NCBI GenBank assembly: GCA_019118935.1
Contig: DWXY01000087.1
Span: 1 to 49,744, forward strand
Length of the DNA stretch: 49,744 nucleotides
Source of the DNA: Candidatus Oscillibacter pullicola
Lineage (GTDB): Bacteria; Bacillota; Clostridia; Oscillospirales; Oscillospiraceae
Direction of reading: 5' to 3'
The notes beneath the pieces are model-generated. The model saw only the letters and a list, made by a program, of their open reading frames with translations. It did no database searches and had not been told where the DNA came from. Positions 40,083 through 47,394 of the stretch are shown in pieces; the stretch's first letter is position 1, and every line of letters begins with the position of its first letter. A program made the translations under genes and the position numbers.

Positions 40083-42266
40083 TCACTTGAGGACAGCCTT
40101 GCGGCCGGCCGCATCCACGGCGCGGATGGTCAGCCGCTCGCCGTCATACTTGTTTTTGCGGAACAGCAGGTAGGCCGCCAGAACCAGCACCGCCGCCGCG
40201 GCAATGGTGCCGACGCCGAAGGTGACTTCACCGGTGATGAGGCCGCCGATCTGGTAGACCACCAGGGAGGTCAGGTACGCGAAGGCGCACATATAGCCGA
40301 TGGCGATGGCAGTCCACCTGGGGTTGTTCATCTCCCGCTTGATGGCGCCCATGGCCGCGAAGCAGGGGGCACACAGCAGGTTGAAGATCATGAAGGAGTA
40401 GGCGGAGATGGCGGTGTAGTCCTGGGCCACCAGCGCCCAGATCTCGTCGCCGTTCTCACTGATCTCACCGGCGAAGTTGTACAGCACGCCGAAGGTGGCC
40501 ACCACATTCTCCTTGGCGATGAGGCCCGTGACCACAGCCACGGTGGCCCGCCAGTTGCCGAAGCCCAAAGGCGCGAAGAGGAAGGCCACAGCGCTGCCGA
40601 TGGCGGCCAGGACAGAGTTGTTCATGTCCTCCACCAGGCCGAAGGCGCCGTTCTCCCAGCCGAAGCCCTGGAGGAACCACAGAATGATGGAGGAGGCCAG
40701 GATCACCGTGCCGGCCCGCTTGATGAAGGACCAGCCACGCTCCCAGGTGGCCCGCAGCACGTTGCCCGCGGAGGGGGTGTGGTAGGCGGGCAGCTCCATG
40801 ACGAAGGGTGCGGGATCGCCGGCGAACATCTTGGTCTTCTTCAGGATGATGCCGGAGATGATGATGGCCGCCACGCCGATGAAGTAGGCAGACACGGCCA
40901 CCCAGCCGGAGCCGCCGAACAGGGCGCCGGCGATCAGGCCGATGATGGGCATTTTGGCGCCGCAGGGGATGAAGCAGGTGGTCATGACCGTCATGCGGCG
41001 GTCCCGCTCGTTTTCAATGGTCCGGGAGGCCATGACGCCGGGGACGCCGCAGCCGGTGCCCACCAGCATGGGAATGAAGCTCTTGCCGGAGAGGCCGAAC
41101 TTCCGGAAGATTCGGTCCATGATGAAGGCGATGCGGGCCATGTAGCCGATGTCCTCCAGGATGGCCAGCATCAGGAACAGCACCAGCATCTGGGGCACGA
41201 AGCCCAGCACCGCGCCCACACCGGCCAGGGCGCCGTCACAGATCAGGCCCACGACCACTTCATTGACGCCCCAGCCCTCCAGGGCGGCACGGGGGATCTC
41301 CACCAGCCAGGCAGTGCCCAGCACGTCATTGGTCCAGTCCGTCAGGAAGGTGCCGAAGGGGCCCATGGCGATCCAGTACACCGCGAACATCACCACGGCG
41401 AAGATGGGCAGGGCCAGGATCCGGTTGGTGACGATCTGGTCGATCTTGTCGGAGGTGGAGAGGCGGTGCTTCTCGCCCTTCTTCTTGACGGCCTTCGTCA
41501 CCAGATCGTTGATGTACGCATACCGCTGGTTGGTGATGATGCTCTCCGCATCGTCGTCCAGCTCCTTCTCACAGTCCACGATGTGGTCCTCCAGATGGGC
41601 CCGGAGGTCCGTGCTCAGGTTCAGGTCCGCCAGGACCTTCTCGTCCCGCTCAAAGACCTTCACCGCGTACCAGCGGAGATACCGGTCGTCCACCATGCCC
41701 TGGATGGACTCCTCGATGTGGGCAATGGCGTGCTCCACGCTGCCCGTGAACACGTGGGGCAGCTCAGCGGCACGCTTCTGCTGGGCCAGCTTGGCGGCCA
41801 GCTCCGCGGCCTCCACGCCGCCCTCGCCCTTCAGGGCGCTGATCTCCACCACCTGGCAGCCCAGAGCGTCGCTCAGCTTCCTGGCGTCGATCTGGTCGCC
41901 GTTTCTGCGGACCAGGTCCATCATGTTCACCGCCACCACCACGGGCAGGCCCAGCTCGATCAGCTGGGTGGTCAGGTACAGGTTCCGCTCGATATTGGTG
42001 CCGTCCACGATGTTCAAAATGGCGTCGGGCTTCTCCTTCACCAGATAGTTCCGGGCCACCACTTCCTCCAGTGTGTAGGGGGACAGGGAGTAAATGCCGG
42101 GCAGGTCCTGGATGACGATATCCTTGCGGCCCTTCAGCCGGCCCTCCTTCTTTTCCACCGTGACGCCGGGCCAGTTGCCCACGTACTGGTTGGAGCCGGT
42201 CAAGTCGTTGAACAGCGTAGTCTTGCCGCAGTTCGGATTGCCGGCCAGTGCGATCTTCATGTCCAT
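40083..42266 (-). CDS. feoB: FeoB, ferrous iron transport protein B
   Basis: A 727-residue membrane GTPase for Fe(II) uptake. The N-terminal G domain has G1 'GNPNCGKTT' (9-17), G3 'DLPG' (54-57) and G4 'NMMD' (114-117), followed by the guanine-dissociation-inhibitor helices. The membrane part (about 285-710) has two Gate motifs, with conserved Cys in 'VGTGCGVPG' and 'CFIPCGAKMP'. AAGGAG lies 6 bases before the first ATG; a second ATG is two codons on. A repressor-like box sits 20 bp before the start, and the family 2 hairpin element fills the gap to feoA. Confidence 0.97.
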   Translation of the reverse strand: MDMKIALAGNPNCGKTTLFNDLTGSNQYVGNWPGVTVEKKEGRLKGRKDIVIQDLPGIYSLSPYTLEEVVARNYLVKEKPDAILNIVDGTNIERNLYLTTQLIELGLPVVVAVNMMDLVRRNGDQIDARKLSDALGCQVVEISALKGEGGVEAAELAAKLAQQKRAAELPHVFTGSVEHAIAHIEESIQGMVDDRYLRWYAVKVFERDEKVLADLNLSTDLRAHLEDHIVDCEKELDDDAESIITNQRYAYINDLVTKAVKKKGEKHRLSTSDKIDQIVTNRILALPIFAVVMFAVYWIAMGPFGTFLTDWTNDVLGTAWLVEIPRAALEGWGVNEVVVGLICDGALAGVGAVLGFVPQMLVLFLMLAILEDIGYMARIAFIMDRIFRKFGLSGKSFIPMLVGTGCGVPGVMASRTIENERDRRMTVMTTCFIPCGAKMPIIGLIAGALFGGSGWVAVSAYFIGVAAIIISGIILKKTKMFAGDPAPFVMELPAYHTPSAGNVLRATWERGWSFIKRAGTVILASSIILWFLQGFGWENGAFGLVEDMNNSVLAAIGSAVAFLFAPLGFGNWRATVAVVTGLIAKENVVATFGVLYNFAGEISENGDEIWALVAQDYTAISAYSFMIFNLLCAPCFAAMGAIKREMNNPRWTAIAIGYMCAFAYLTSLVVYQIGGLITGEVTFGVGTIAAAAVLVLAAYLLFRKNKYDGERLTIRAVDAAGRKAVLK

Positions 42267-42285
42267 CGTTCTCTCCTTCCAAAGT

Positions 42286-42301
42286 GTTAGTTAAAGCTAA
42301 C
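42286..42301 (-). promoter_or_regulatory. iron-repressor-like box before feoB
   Basis: GTTAGTTAAAGCTAAC: arms GTTAG and CTAAC, same as the sites at 43099 and 44406. It is 20 bp before the feoB ATG, so it could act on an internal promoter or roadblock read-through. Confidence 0.7.
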
Positions 42302-42377
42302 TTTTCTCCTGAAAAACAGCGGCAACAGCCGCCATTGGTATCATGTCCCCTCCCCGCATCCCCGGGAAAAAGGGCCA

Positions 42378-42580
42378 GGAAAAAACCTCCGGTTTTTTCC
42401 GCTTGATCTGCCGAAGGCAGATCAAGCAAATGAGATCATTTTCGGCAGGGCGTGTACCTGCCGAAAATTCCCCGTCCCGTGCGTCCCTGGGGCGCACACA
42501 CCAGTGACCGACGTCACTGGTGAGGGGGAATAGTGGAGGCAGACCGCAGGTCTGCCGGAGCGTAAAGGGGGGACGCAGTC
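42378..42580 (-). repeat. directional multi-hairpin element, family 2 (copy B, feoA-feoB gap)
   Basis: In transcript (minus) order: GGGGACTGCGTCCCC and GGCAGACC/GGTCTGCC hairpins after feoA; H1 CACCAGTGAC/GTCACTGGTG (42522-42499); H2 GTGCG/CGCAC (42497-42479); H3 ATTTTCGGCAG/CTGCCGAAAAT with loop GTACACGCC (42468-42438); H4 TTGATCTGCC/GGCAGATCAA (42425-42403); H5 GGAAAAAACC/GGTTTTTTCC (42400-42378). Matches copy A in order, with paired changes in H3 and H4. Confidence 0.8.
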
Positions 42581-42586
42581 CCCTCT

Positions 42587-42808
42587 TTAAGAGACTTCGA
42601 TCTTCTCCGCATCGGCTTTCCGCACGCTGAGCTCATAGCCCCGCACATTCAGCTCCATCGGATCGCCCAGAGGCGCAACCTTGCGGACGTGGATCTCCAC
42701 GCCCTTGGTAATGCCCATATCCATGATCCGGCGCTTGGTGGCGCCCTCTCCGTGGAGCTTGACCACGGTTGCGGTCTCCCCCACTTTCACATCCTTCAGG
42801 GTTTTCAT
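42587..42808 (-). CDS. feoA: FeoA domain protein (second)
   Basis: A 73-residue SH3-like FeoA protein: 'VGETATVVKLHGEG' (7-20), 'RRIMDMGITKGVEIHVRKVA' (24-43), 'RGYELSVRKADAEKIEV' (56-72). FeoA assists FeoB at the membrane's inner face. The ATG at 42808 has AGGAGG 7 bases upstream. It is 28 bp after the other feoA and followed by the family 2 hairpin element. Confidence 0.92.
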   Translation of the reverse strand: MKTLKDVKVGETATVVKLHGEGATKRRIMDMGITKGVEIHVRKVAPLGDPMELNVRGYELSVRKADAEKIEVS

Positions 42809-42836
42809 ACATCTTCCTCCTAACTCCAGCAAATGT

Positions 42837-43049
42837 TCAAATCATGATCCGATTCGCCATGGTCTTGTCCAAGGCCACCCGGCTGTCCTTCACCTGCAGG
42901 ATCAGATTGCCGCCGATCTCGCTGACCACGGTGACATCACTGTCCACCACGAATCCCAGCTCCGCCAGGTGCTGGCGCACCTCGTCCTTGCCGGTGATCT
43001 TGCGGATCGTTACAGTCTCTCCCGGCCGGGCCATTGTCAGAGGCATCAT
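42837..43049 (-). CDS. feoA: FeoA domain protein (first)
   Basis: A 70-residue FeoA-type protein ('KITGKDEVRQHLAELGF', about 17-33; 'SDVTVVSEIGGNLILQVKDS', 37-56; 'MANRIMI' end). It differs clearly from its neighbour, so this is an old pair, not a recent duplication. GGAGGG lies 7 bases before ATGATG. It is the first gene of the feo operon, 83 bp after the promoter's -10. Confidence 0.92.
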   Translation of the reverse strand: MMPLTMARPGETVTIRKITGKDEVRQHLAELGFVVDSDVTVVSEIGGNLILQVKDSRVALDKTMANRIMI

Positions 43050-43098
43050 AAAACCTCCCTCCTCTGCAAGACGCTTCTTCCACTTGGATCTGTTCTGT

Positions 43099-43116
43099 GG
43101 TTAGCTCTTGCTAACC
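43099..43116 (-). promoter_or_regulatory. iron-repressor-like box of the feo operon
   Basis: A perfect 7-bp inverted repeat GGTTAGC-TCTT-GCTAACC, placed just after the expected transcription start. A weaker copy (GTTTACCATGACTAAC, about 43134-43149) covers the -10 element and spacer. Confidence 0.75.
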
Positions 43117-43131
43117 TTCTTTCGGTTTTGT

Positions 43132-43160
43132 AGTTTACCATGACTAACCATGGCTGTCAA
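43132..43160 (-). promoter_or_regulatory. promoter of the feo operon
   Basis: Minus strand TTGACA (43160-43155), 17 bp, TAAACT (43137-43132). Confidence 0.8.
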
Positions 43161-43291
43161 GCCCTTTTCCGGGAAAATTTGAAAACCGTGAAAAAGGAGT
43201 CGGCCCCCGCGCGGCAGGCACACCGCGCGAGGGCCATGTTGAGGGGAAAAAAGGAGATAAGTATCAAAGAAAGATCTTTGATGAGCAAAAG

Positions 43292-43723
43292 TTACCAGGC
43301 CGCCAGCTTGCGGCCCAACTCCCGGCAGGCCTCCCGGGCCTCTTCATTGGGAGAATCATTGGCGATCAGGCCCGCTTCGTCATACAGGTTGGCGCCCGCC
43401 GCCTCGCAGCGGCTGCACCACTCCCGCATCCATTGGCCGTCGCCCCAGCCGTAGGAGCCGAACAGGGCGATCTTCTTTCCGCCCAGAGAGCCCTCCAATC
43501 CGGCGAACATGGGTTCCACTTCGTCCTCCTCCAGCTGCTCGGCACCCATGGCGGGGCAGCCGAAGGCCACGACACCAAATTCAGAAAACCGGGCGGCAGA
43601 GAACTCCCCCGGGGACAGCATGGCGACCTCCGCACCGGACTCCCTGGCGCCGTCTGCGATACAGTTGGCCATGGTCTCCGTGTTGCCGGTGCCGCTCCAG
43701 TATACGATGGCTAATTTGTTCAT
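43292..43723 (-). CDS. flavodoxin
   Basis: A 143-residue FMN protein. The phosphate loop is 'WSGTGNTETMA' (8-18); the isoalloxazine-binding segments are near 'FGCPAMGAEQ' (about 54-63) and 'FGSYGWGDGQW' (about 87-97). Flavodoxins replace ferredoxin in iron-poor cells. It lies 32 bp after the DUF3793 gene and shares its iron-type promoter box, which fits that use. AAAGGAAG precedes the ATG. Downstream, a GC-rich hairpin (about 43206-43236) with T5 on the minus strand may end the message. Confidence 0.92.
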   Translation of the reverse strand: MNKLAIVYWSGTGNTETMANCIADGARESGAEVAMLSPGEFSAARFSEFGVVAFGCPAMGAEQLEEDEVEPMFAGLEGSLGGKKIALFGSYGWGDGQWMREWCSRCEAAGANLYDEAGLIANDSPNEEAREACRELGRKLAAW

Positions 43724-43755
43724 AGCATTGCTTCCTTTCCAGCTTGTGTTGGATC

Positions 43756-44322
43756 TCACGCCGCGATCAGCTGCGTGATGGCCGCGCCCTGCCGGAACTG
43801 CTCGCAGCAGGCGGCGGTGCAGCGGCGGTATTGATCGAAGCGCTTTCGTGCCGCCTCCGGGTCGCCGTAGGCCTTCCAGTACCCGCAGCAGGTGTAGTTC
43901 CTGCCCCGGTTCCGGATGAAGCCCACCACGTCCTCCAACGGGTAGCCCAGAAAGACGCCGATCTCATGGGGGAATTCCCGCTCCAGGCACAGCCGCCTGG
44001 AAAGCTGCCGCAGCAGCTCCTGGCAGCTCTGATCCGCCCCATACCCCTGCCCCGCCAGAAAGGCGCGGGTGGATGGCTCCGAGAGGATCGACCGGAGCCA
44101 TCCGGCCCGGTACAGGTAGATCAGACAAGCACCCGTCTGCGGACAGTATTTCAGGACCCGGACGGTAATGCCGTAAGGGGCCAGCTCTTTGGCCCAGCGG
44201 GCCGCGGCCTCCCGGGGCTGCCGCTTGTCAGCGCCCTGATACCGGAACAGGCTGGCCGGCTTCACACCCGCCAGCGTGGTGGCGCATTGTTCCACCAGCA
44301 CCGCTTCAAAGCTCCGTTCCAT
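43756..44322 (-). CDS. DUF3793 family protein
   Basis: A 188-residue soluble protein of the DUF3793 family, marked by 'HEIGVFLGYPLEDVVGFIRN' (118-137) and a Cys-rich second half ('YTCCGYWKAYGD', 'RRCTAACCEQF'). The function is unknown; the cysteines could bind a metal or cluster. It usually travels with flavodoxin and Feo genes in Clostridia, as here. GGAGGG lies about 6 bases before the ATG. The promoter carries a near-perfect iron-type box at the transcription start. Confidence 0.85.
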   Translation of the reverse strand: MERSFEAVLVEQCATTLAGVKPASLFRYQGADKRQPREAAARWAKELAPYGITVRVLKYCPQTGACLIYLYRAGWLRSILSEPSTRAFLAGQGYGADQSCQELLRQLSRRLCLEREFPHEIGVFLGYPLEDVVGFIRNRGRNYTCCGYWKAYGDPEAARKRFDQYRRCTAACCEQFRQGAAITQLIAA

Positions 44323-44405
44323 GACAGCCCTCCGTTCCTGTCGCCGAAGTTAGTTGTAGCAAACTCCAGCGGTGAAAGTATGGGCCGCTCCCGGCCCGCG
44401 CCATC

Positions 44406-44423
44406 AGTTAGTTTTAACTAACC
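44406..44423 (-). promoter_or_regulatory. iron-repressor-like box of the DUF3793-flavodoxin operon
   Basis: GTTAGT-TTTA-ACTAAC (44407-44422), a perfect 6-bp-arm palindrome at the expected start site. A half-kept copy GTTAGTTGTAGCAAAC lies further down (44349-44364). Confidence 0.78.
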
Positions 44424-44431
44424 ATGGGTAG

Positions 44432-44460
44432 AATATACCATAGCCGCTCTACTCTGTCAA
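44432..44460 (-). promoter_or_regulatory. promoter of the DUF3793-flavodoxin operon
   Basis: Minus strand TTGACA (44460-44455), 17 bp, TATATT (44437-44432). Confidence 0.8.
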
Positions 44461-44578
44461 GCCCCTTTTTCATTTTTTTTCCGCGCTCCGGTTTTCAGCT
44501 TTTTTTGCAGGGCGCTTCGGCCCGTTGAAGCGCGGCTCCAGGTCCGGAACAGCGCGCCGGGAAGGCTCCTCAAAAAAT

Positions 44579-44607
44579 TTGCAAAATCCGCCGCCGTCCT
44601 CTATACT
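44579..44607 (+). promoter_or_regulatory. promoter of the YfcE-like gene
   Basis: TTGCAA (44579-44584), 17 bp, TATACT (44602-44607). The 318-bp gap 44323-44640 otherwise holds the iron-type box and promoter of the opposite operon. Confidence 0.65.
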
Positions 44608-44640
44608 AAACCAAAAGACCTCTCCGGAAAGGAAATGCCT

Positions 44641-45108
44641 ATGAAGATTCTGGTGCTCTCCGATTCCCACGGCGCCGTCAGTCCCATGGAGCAGGCCGTG
44701 GAACAGACCTCCCCGGACCTGATCCTGCATCTGGGCGACTGCTGGCGGGACGGGGAACGGCTCCACGACAGGTTTCCCGCCATCCCCCTGGAACAGGTTC
44801 CGGGCAACTGCGACTTCCGTCCCACGGAGCCGGTGGAACGGCTGCTGGAGCTGCGGGGCAAGCGTATTCTCCTGTGCCACGGCCACACCTACGGCGTGAA
44901 GCAGTCCCTGGTGACTGCGGGGTTTGCCGCGGAGGAACAGCAGCTGGACCTCTTCCTCTTCGGCCACACCCACAGGCCCCTGGTGGATCGGCGGGGCCGG
45001 ACGCTGTTCCTGAATCCCGGCAGCATCGGCGACCCCACCCGTCCCTCCTACGGCGTGGTGACCATCCAGGACGGACAGTTGGACGGCCGCACATGGTGGC
45101 TCACATGA
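44641..45108 (+). CDS. YfcE/MJ0936-type metallophosphoesterase
   Basis: A 155-residue phosphodiesterase with the full metal-binding series: 'LSDSHG' (6-11), 'HLGDCWRD' (about 30-37), 'GNCD', 'CHGHTYG', 'FGHTHRP' and 'NPGSIG'. Members cleave model phosphodiesters; the natural substrate is usually unknown. The ATG at 44641 is used because GGAAAGGA lies 8 bases upstream; the ATG two codons earlier overlaps that site. Confidence 0.9.
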   Translation: MKILVLSDSHGAVSPMEQAVEQTSPDLILHLGDCWRDGERLHDRFPAIPLEQVPGNCDFRPTEPVERLLELRGKRILLCHGHTYGVKQSLVTAGFAAEEQQLDLFLFGHTHRPLVDRRGRTLFLNPGSIGDPTRPSYGVVTIQDGQLDGRTWWLT

Positions 45109-45115
45109 ACACCCC

Positions 45116-45144
45116 TTGTCAAACCGGCGGTTTTCCTGTATAAT
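45116..45144 (+). promoter_or_regulatory. promoter of the small membrane-protein gene
   Basis: TTGTCA (45116-45121), 17 bp, perfect TATAAT (45139-45144). Confidence 0.75.
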
Positions 45145-45180
45145 GATCGTACTCAGTTGGACATGGGAGGAGAACCCTGC

Positions 45181-45585
45181 ATGGATATCGCCTCGATCGC
45201 CCTCCATTTCCTGTGCGCGGCCGTCGCCGGTTTTCTCATCATGAGCGTCTTCGGCGTTCAGGCCCTGGTGGCGCTGTGCTCTTCGGTCTCCCTGGCCAGA
45301 CGCCGGAAGCACCAGGTCCCGGCCTTTGATCTGGCGCTGGCGCTCCGCCGGATCGCCTGGCGCACGGTGATCGGCTTTCTGGGAGTGGCTGTGATCTCTG
45401 CGCTGATGATCTGGCTCACCGCCGCCCCCGGCACATTTGGATATCTCTTCGGCATGATTCTGTCCTTCCTGAAGAATCTGAATCGGATGACGCCCAATGA
45501 CCGGAGGAATCAGCGCCGGTTTGAGAAGATGTTCGCGGACTGCTACCCGTACGAGGACGAGCTGGACGAGGACGATGATTTTTGA
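45181..45585 (+). CDS. small membrane protein of unknown function
   Basis: A 134-residue protein with two or three membrane helices: 5-37 ('LHFLCAAVAGFLIMSVFGVQ' region, perhaps two short spans), 61-82 ('VIGFLGVAVISALMIWLTAA') and 85-98, joined by a basic loop (42-60). The C-terminus is soluble and acidic ('YEDELDEDDDF'). I recognise no family. It stands alone between its own promoter and a strong terminator. GGAGGAG lies 8 bases before the ATG. Confidence 0.75.
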   Translation: MDIASIALHFLCAAVAGFLIMSVFGVQALVALCSSVSLARRRKHQVPAFDLALALRRIAWRTVIGFLGVAVISALMIWLTAAPGTFGYLFGMILSFLKNLNRMTPNDRRNQRRFEKMFADCYPYEDELDEDDDF

Positions 45586-45591
45586 TCGGGA

Positions 45592-45630
45592 GAAACAACG
45601 CCCCGGAGCATTGCTCCGGGGCGTTGTTTC
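45592..45630. terminator. bidirectional terminator
   Basis: A perfect 18-bp stem (45592-45609 with 45613-45630), loop ATT. Its right arm reaches into the nifU stop codon; it serves both converging genes. Confidence 0.85.
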
Positions 45631-46066
45631 AATGTCCGCAGGTATCGCAGTGTCCTTCACAGGCCCGCAGTTCGTCGCCGTAGGGGATGCTGTTCCGGTC
45701 ATAGTAATCCCGGATGGCGGCCCGCACCGCCTCCTCCGCCAGGACGGAGCAGTGGAGCTTATGGGCCGGCAGGCCGTCCAGCGCCTCCACCACCGCCCGG
45801 TTGGTGAGCTGCAGGGCCTCGGAAACGGGCTTGCCCTTGATCATCTCCGTGGCCATGGAGCTGGTGGCGATGGCGCTGCCGCAGCCGAAGGTGTTGAATT
45901 TCACATCGGTGATCACCTGGGTCTCCGGGTCCACCTGGATATACATCCGCATGATATCCCCGCACTTGGCGTTGCCCACCTCGCCCACGCCGTCGGCGTC
46001 GGGCAGCTTCCCCACGTTCCGGGGATGCTGGAAATGGTCCATTACCTTTTCACTGTATAATGCCAT
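45629..46066 (-). CDS. nifU: NifU/IscU-type iron-sulphur cluster scaffold protein
   Basis: A 145-residue IscU-like scaffold with the three cluster cysteines C35 ('NAKCGD'), C62 ('FGCGSA') and C106 ('LHCSVL'), plus Asp37. A C-terminal extension ends in 'CEGHCDTCGH', adding Cys and His that IscU lacks; this tail is typical of the NifU-like proteins of Clostridia. It receives sulphur from NifS, encoded 15 bp upstream. AAGGAG lies 9 bases before the ATG. Confidence 0.94.
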   Translation of the reverse strand: MALYSEKVMDHFQHPRNVGKLPDADGVGEVGNAKCGDIMRMYIQVDPETQVITDVKFNTFGCGSAIATSSMATEMIKGKPVSEALQLTNRAVVEALDGLPAHKLHCSVLAEEAVRAAIRDYYDRNSIPYGDELRACEGHCDTCGH

Positions 46067-46081
46067 GGTCGTTGTCTCCTT

Positions 46082-47269
46082 TCAGATCAGATGCGGCCGC
46101 AGGCCGGTCTCCAGCTCGTCCCACACCGGGGACATGTCCCGCAGATAGGATACGATGCCCGGCAGGACCTCCAGGATATAGTCGATCTCCTCCGGCCGGT
46201 TCTCATGGCTCAGGCTCAGCCGCAGGGAGCCGTGGGCCACCTCGTGGGGCCGCCCCAGGGCCAGCAGCACGTGGCTGGGGTCCAGGGAGCCGGAGGTGCA
46301 GGCGCTGCCGGAGGAGGCGGCGATGCCCTTTTCATCCAGCAGCAACAGCAGGGACTCCCCTTCGATGCCCTCGAAGCACACGTTCACGTTCCCCGGCAGC
46401 CGCCGGACCGGATCGCCGTTCAGCACGGTGTGAGGGATGGCGGTAAGGCCGGCGATCAGCCTGTCCCGCAGAGGCGTGAGGTAGGCGGCGTTCTGCTCCA
46501 TGGTGGCGCAGGCCTCGTCAAAGGCCGCCGCAGCGCCGCAGATGCCGGGGATGTCCTCCGTGCCGCCCCGCTTGCCCCGCTCCTGGGCGCCGCCATGGAT
46601 CAGCGTGGTCAGGGGAACGCTGCGCCGGGCGTACAGCACCCCCACGCCCTTGGGCCCGTGAAACTTGTGGGCAGAGAGGGACAGCAGGTCCACCTGCAGT
46701 TCCTCCACGTCGATGGGCACATGCCCCGCCGCCTGGACCGCGTCCGTGTGGAACAGGACCCCCGCCTGGCGGCAGACGGCGCCGATCTCGGCGATGGGCT
46801 GGACGGTGCCGATCTCGTTGTTGGCGAACATGACGCTCACCAGACAGGTGTCCGGCCGGATGGCGCTTCGCACCTGCTCCGCCGTCACCACGCCGTCCGG
46901 CGGAATGTCCAGCAGGGTCACTTCAAAGCCCTCCCGCTCCAGGGCCTGGAGGGTGTGGAGCACCGCATGGTGCTCGAATTTCGTGGAGATGATGTGGCGC
47001 TTGCCCCGCTTCTCCCCCAGGGCCGCCGCGGTGCGGAGGGCCTGGTTGTCCGCCTCGCTGCCGCCGGAGGTGAAGGTGATCTCCCCGGGATCCGCATGCA
47101 GGTTCCGTGCAAAGATCGCCCGGGCGGCCGCCAGCTTCTCCGCCGCCAGCTGCCCCGGCGTGTGAAGGCTGGAGGGGTTCCCGTAGAACTCCTGGAAGCA
47201 GGGCGTCATGGCCGCCAGCGCTGTGTCGCTCACCCGGGTGGTGGCCGCGTTGTCCGCGTAAATCTTCAT
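46082..47269 (-). CDS. nifS: NifS/IscS-type cysteine desulphurase
   Basis: A 395-residue PLP enzyme that draws sulphur from cysteine for Fe-S clusters. The PLP lysine is K202 in 'SAHKFHGPKG'; 'TSGGSEADN' (67-75) and 'HTDAVQ' (174-179) bind the cofactor; the catalytic loop has Cys324 in 'SSGSACTSG'. The ATG at 47269 has GGAG 8 bases upstream; a GTG three codons earlier is possible. With nifU it forms a minimal assembly operon. iscR is not in the window, though a palindrome lies at the promoter. Confidence 0.95.
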   Translation of the reverse strand: MKIYADNAATTRVSDTALAAMTPCFQEFYGNPSSLHTPGQLAAEKLAAARAIFARNLHADPGEITFTSGGSEADNQALRTAAALGEKRGKRHIISTKFEHHAVLHTLQALEREGFEVTLLDIPPDGVVTAEQVRSAIRPDTCLVSVMFANNEIGTVQPIAEIGAVCRQAGVLFHTDAVQAAGHVPIDVEELQVDLLSLSAHKFHGPKGVGVLYARRSVPLTTLIHGGAQERGKRGGTEDIPGICGAAAAFDEACATMEQNAAYLTPLRDRLIAGLTAIPHTVLNGDPVRRLPGNVNVCFEGIEGESLLLLLDEKGIAASSGSACTSGSLDPSHVLLALGRPHEVAHGSLRLSLSHENRPEEIDYILEVLPGIVSYLRDMSPVWDELETGLRPHLI

Positions 47270-47296
47270 CTGGTTCACTCCATTTCCCAGTTAATT

Positions 47297-47336
47297 ACTA
47301 TGGTATAGTTATCTCACAAAAAATCCTATTTGTCAA
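47297..47336 (-). promoter_or_regulatory. promoter of nifS-nifU with an overlapping palindrome
   Basis: Minus strand TTGACA (47336-47331), 17 bp, GATAAC (47313-47308). The palindrome ACTAT-ACC-ATAGT (47309-47297) overlaps the -10 end and the start site, as an Rrf2/IscR-type operator would; the regulator is not identified. Confidence 0.55.
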
Positions 47337-47353
47337 GTAGGATTTCAAAGAAA

Positions 47354-47391
47354 CATACACGGCGGGGTTCCCCGCCGTGTATGTGGATGCA
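47354..47391 (-). terminator. terminator of the VanY-like gene
   Basis: A 14-bp inverse pair (47354-47367 with 47370-47383), four-base loop after opening the centre, followed on the minus strand by TTTCTTT. Confidence 0.8.
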
Positions 47392-47394
47392 GTT

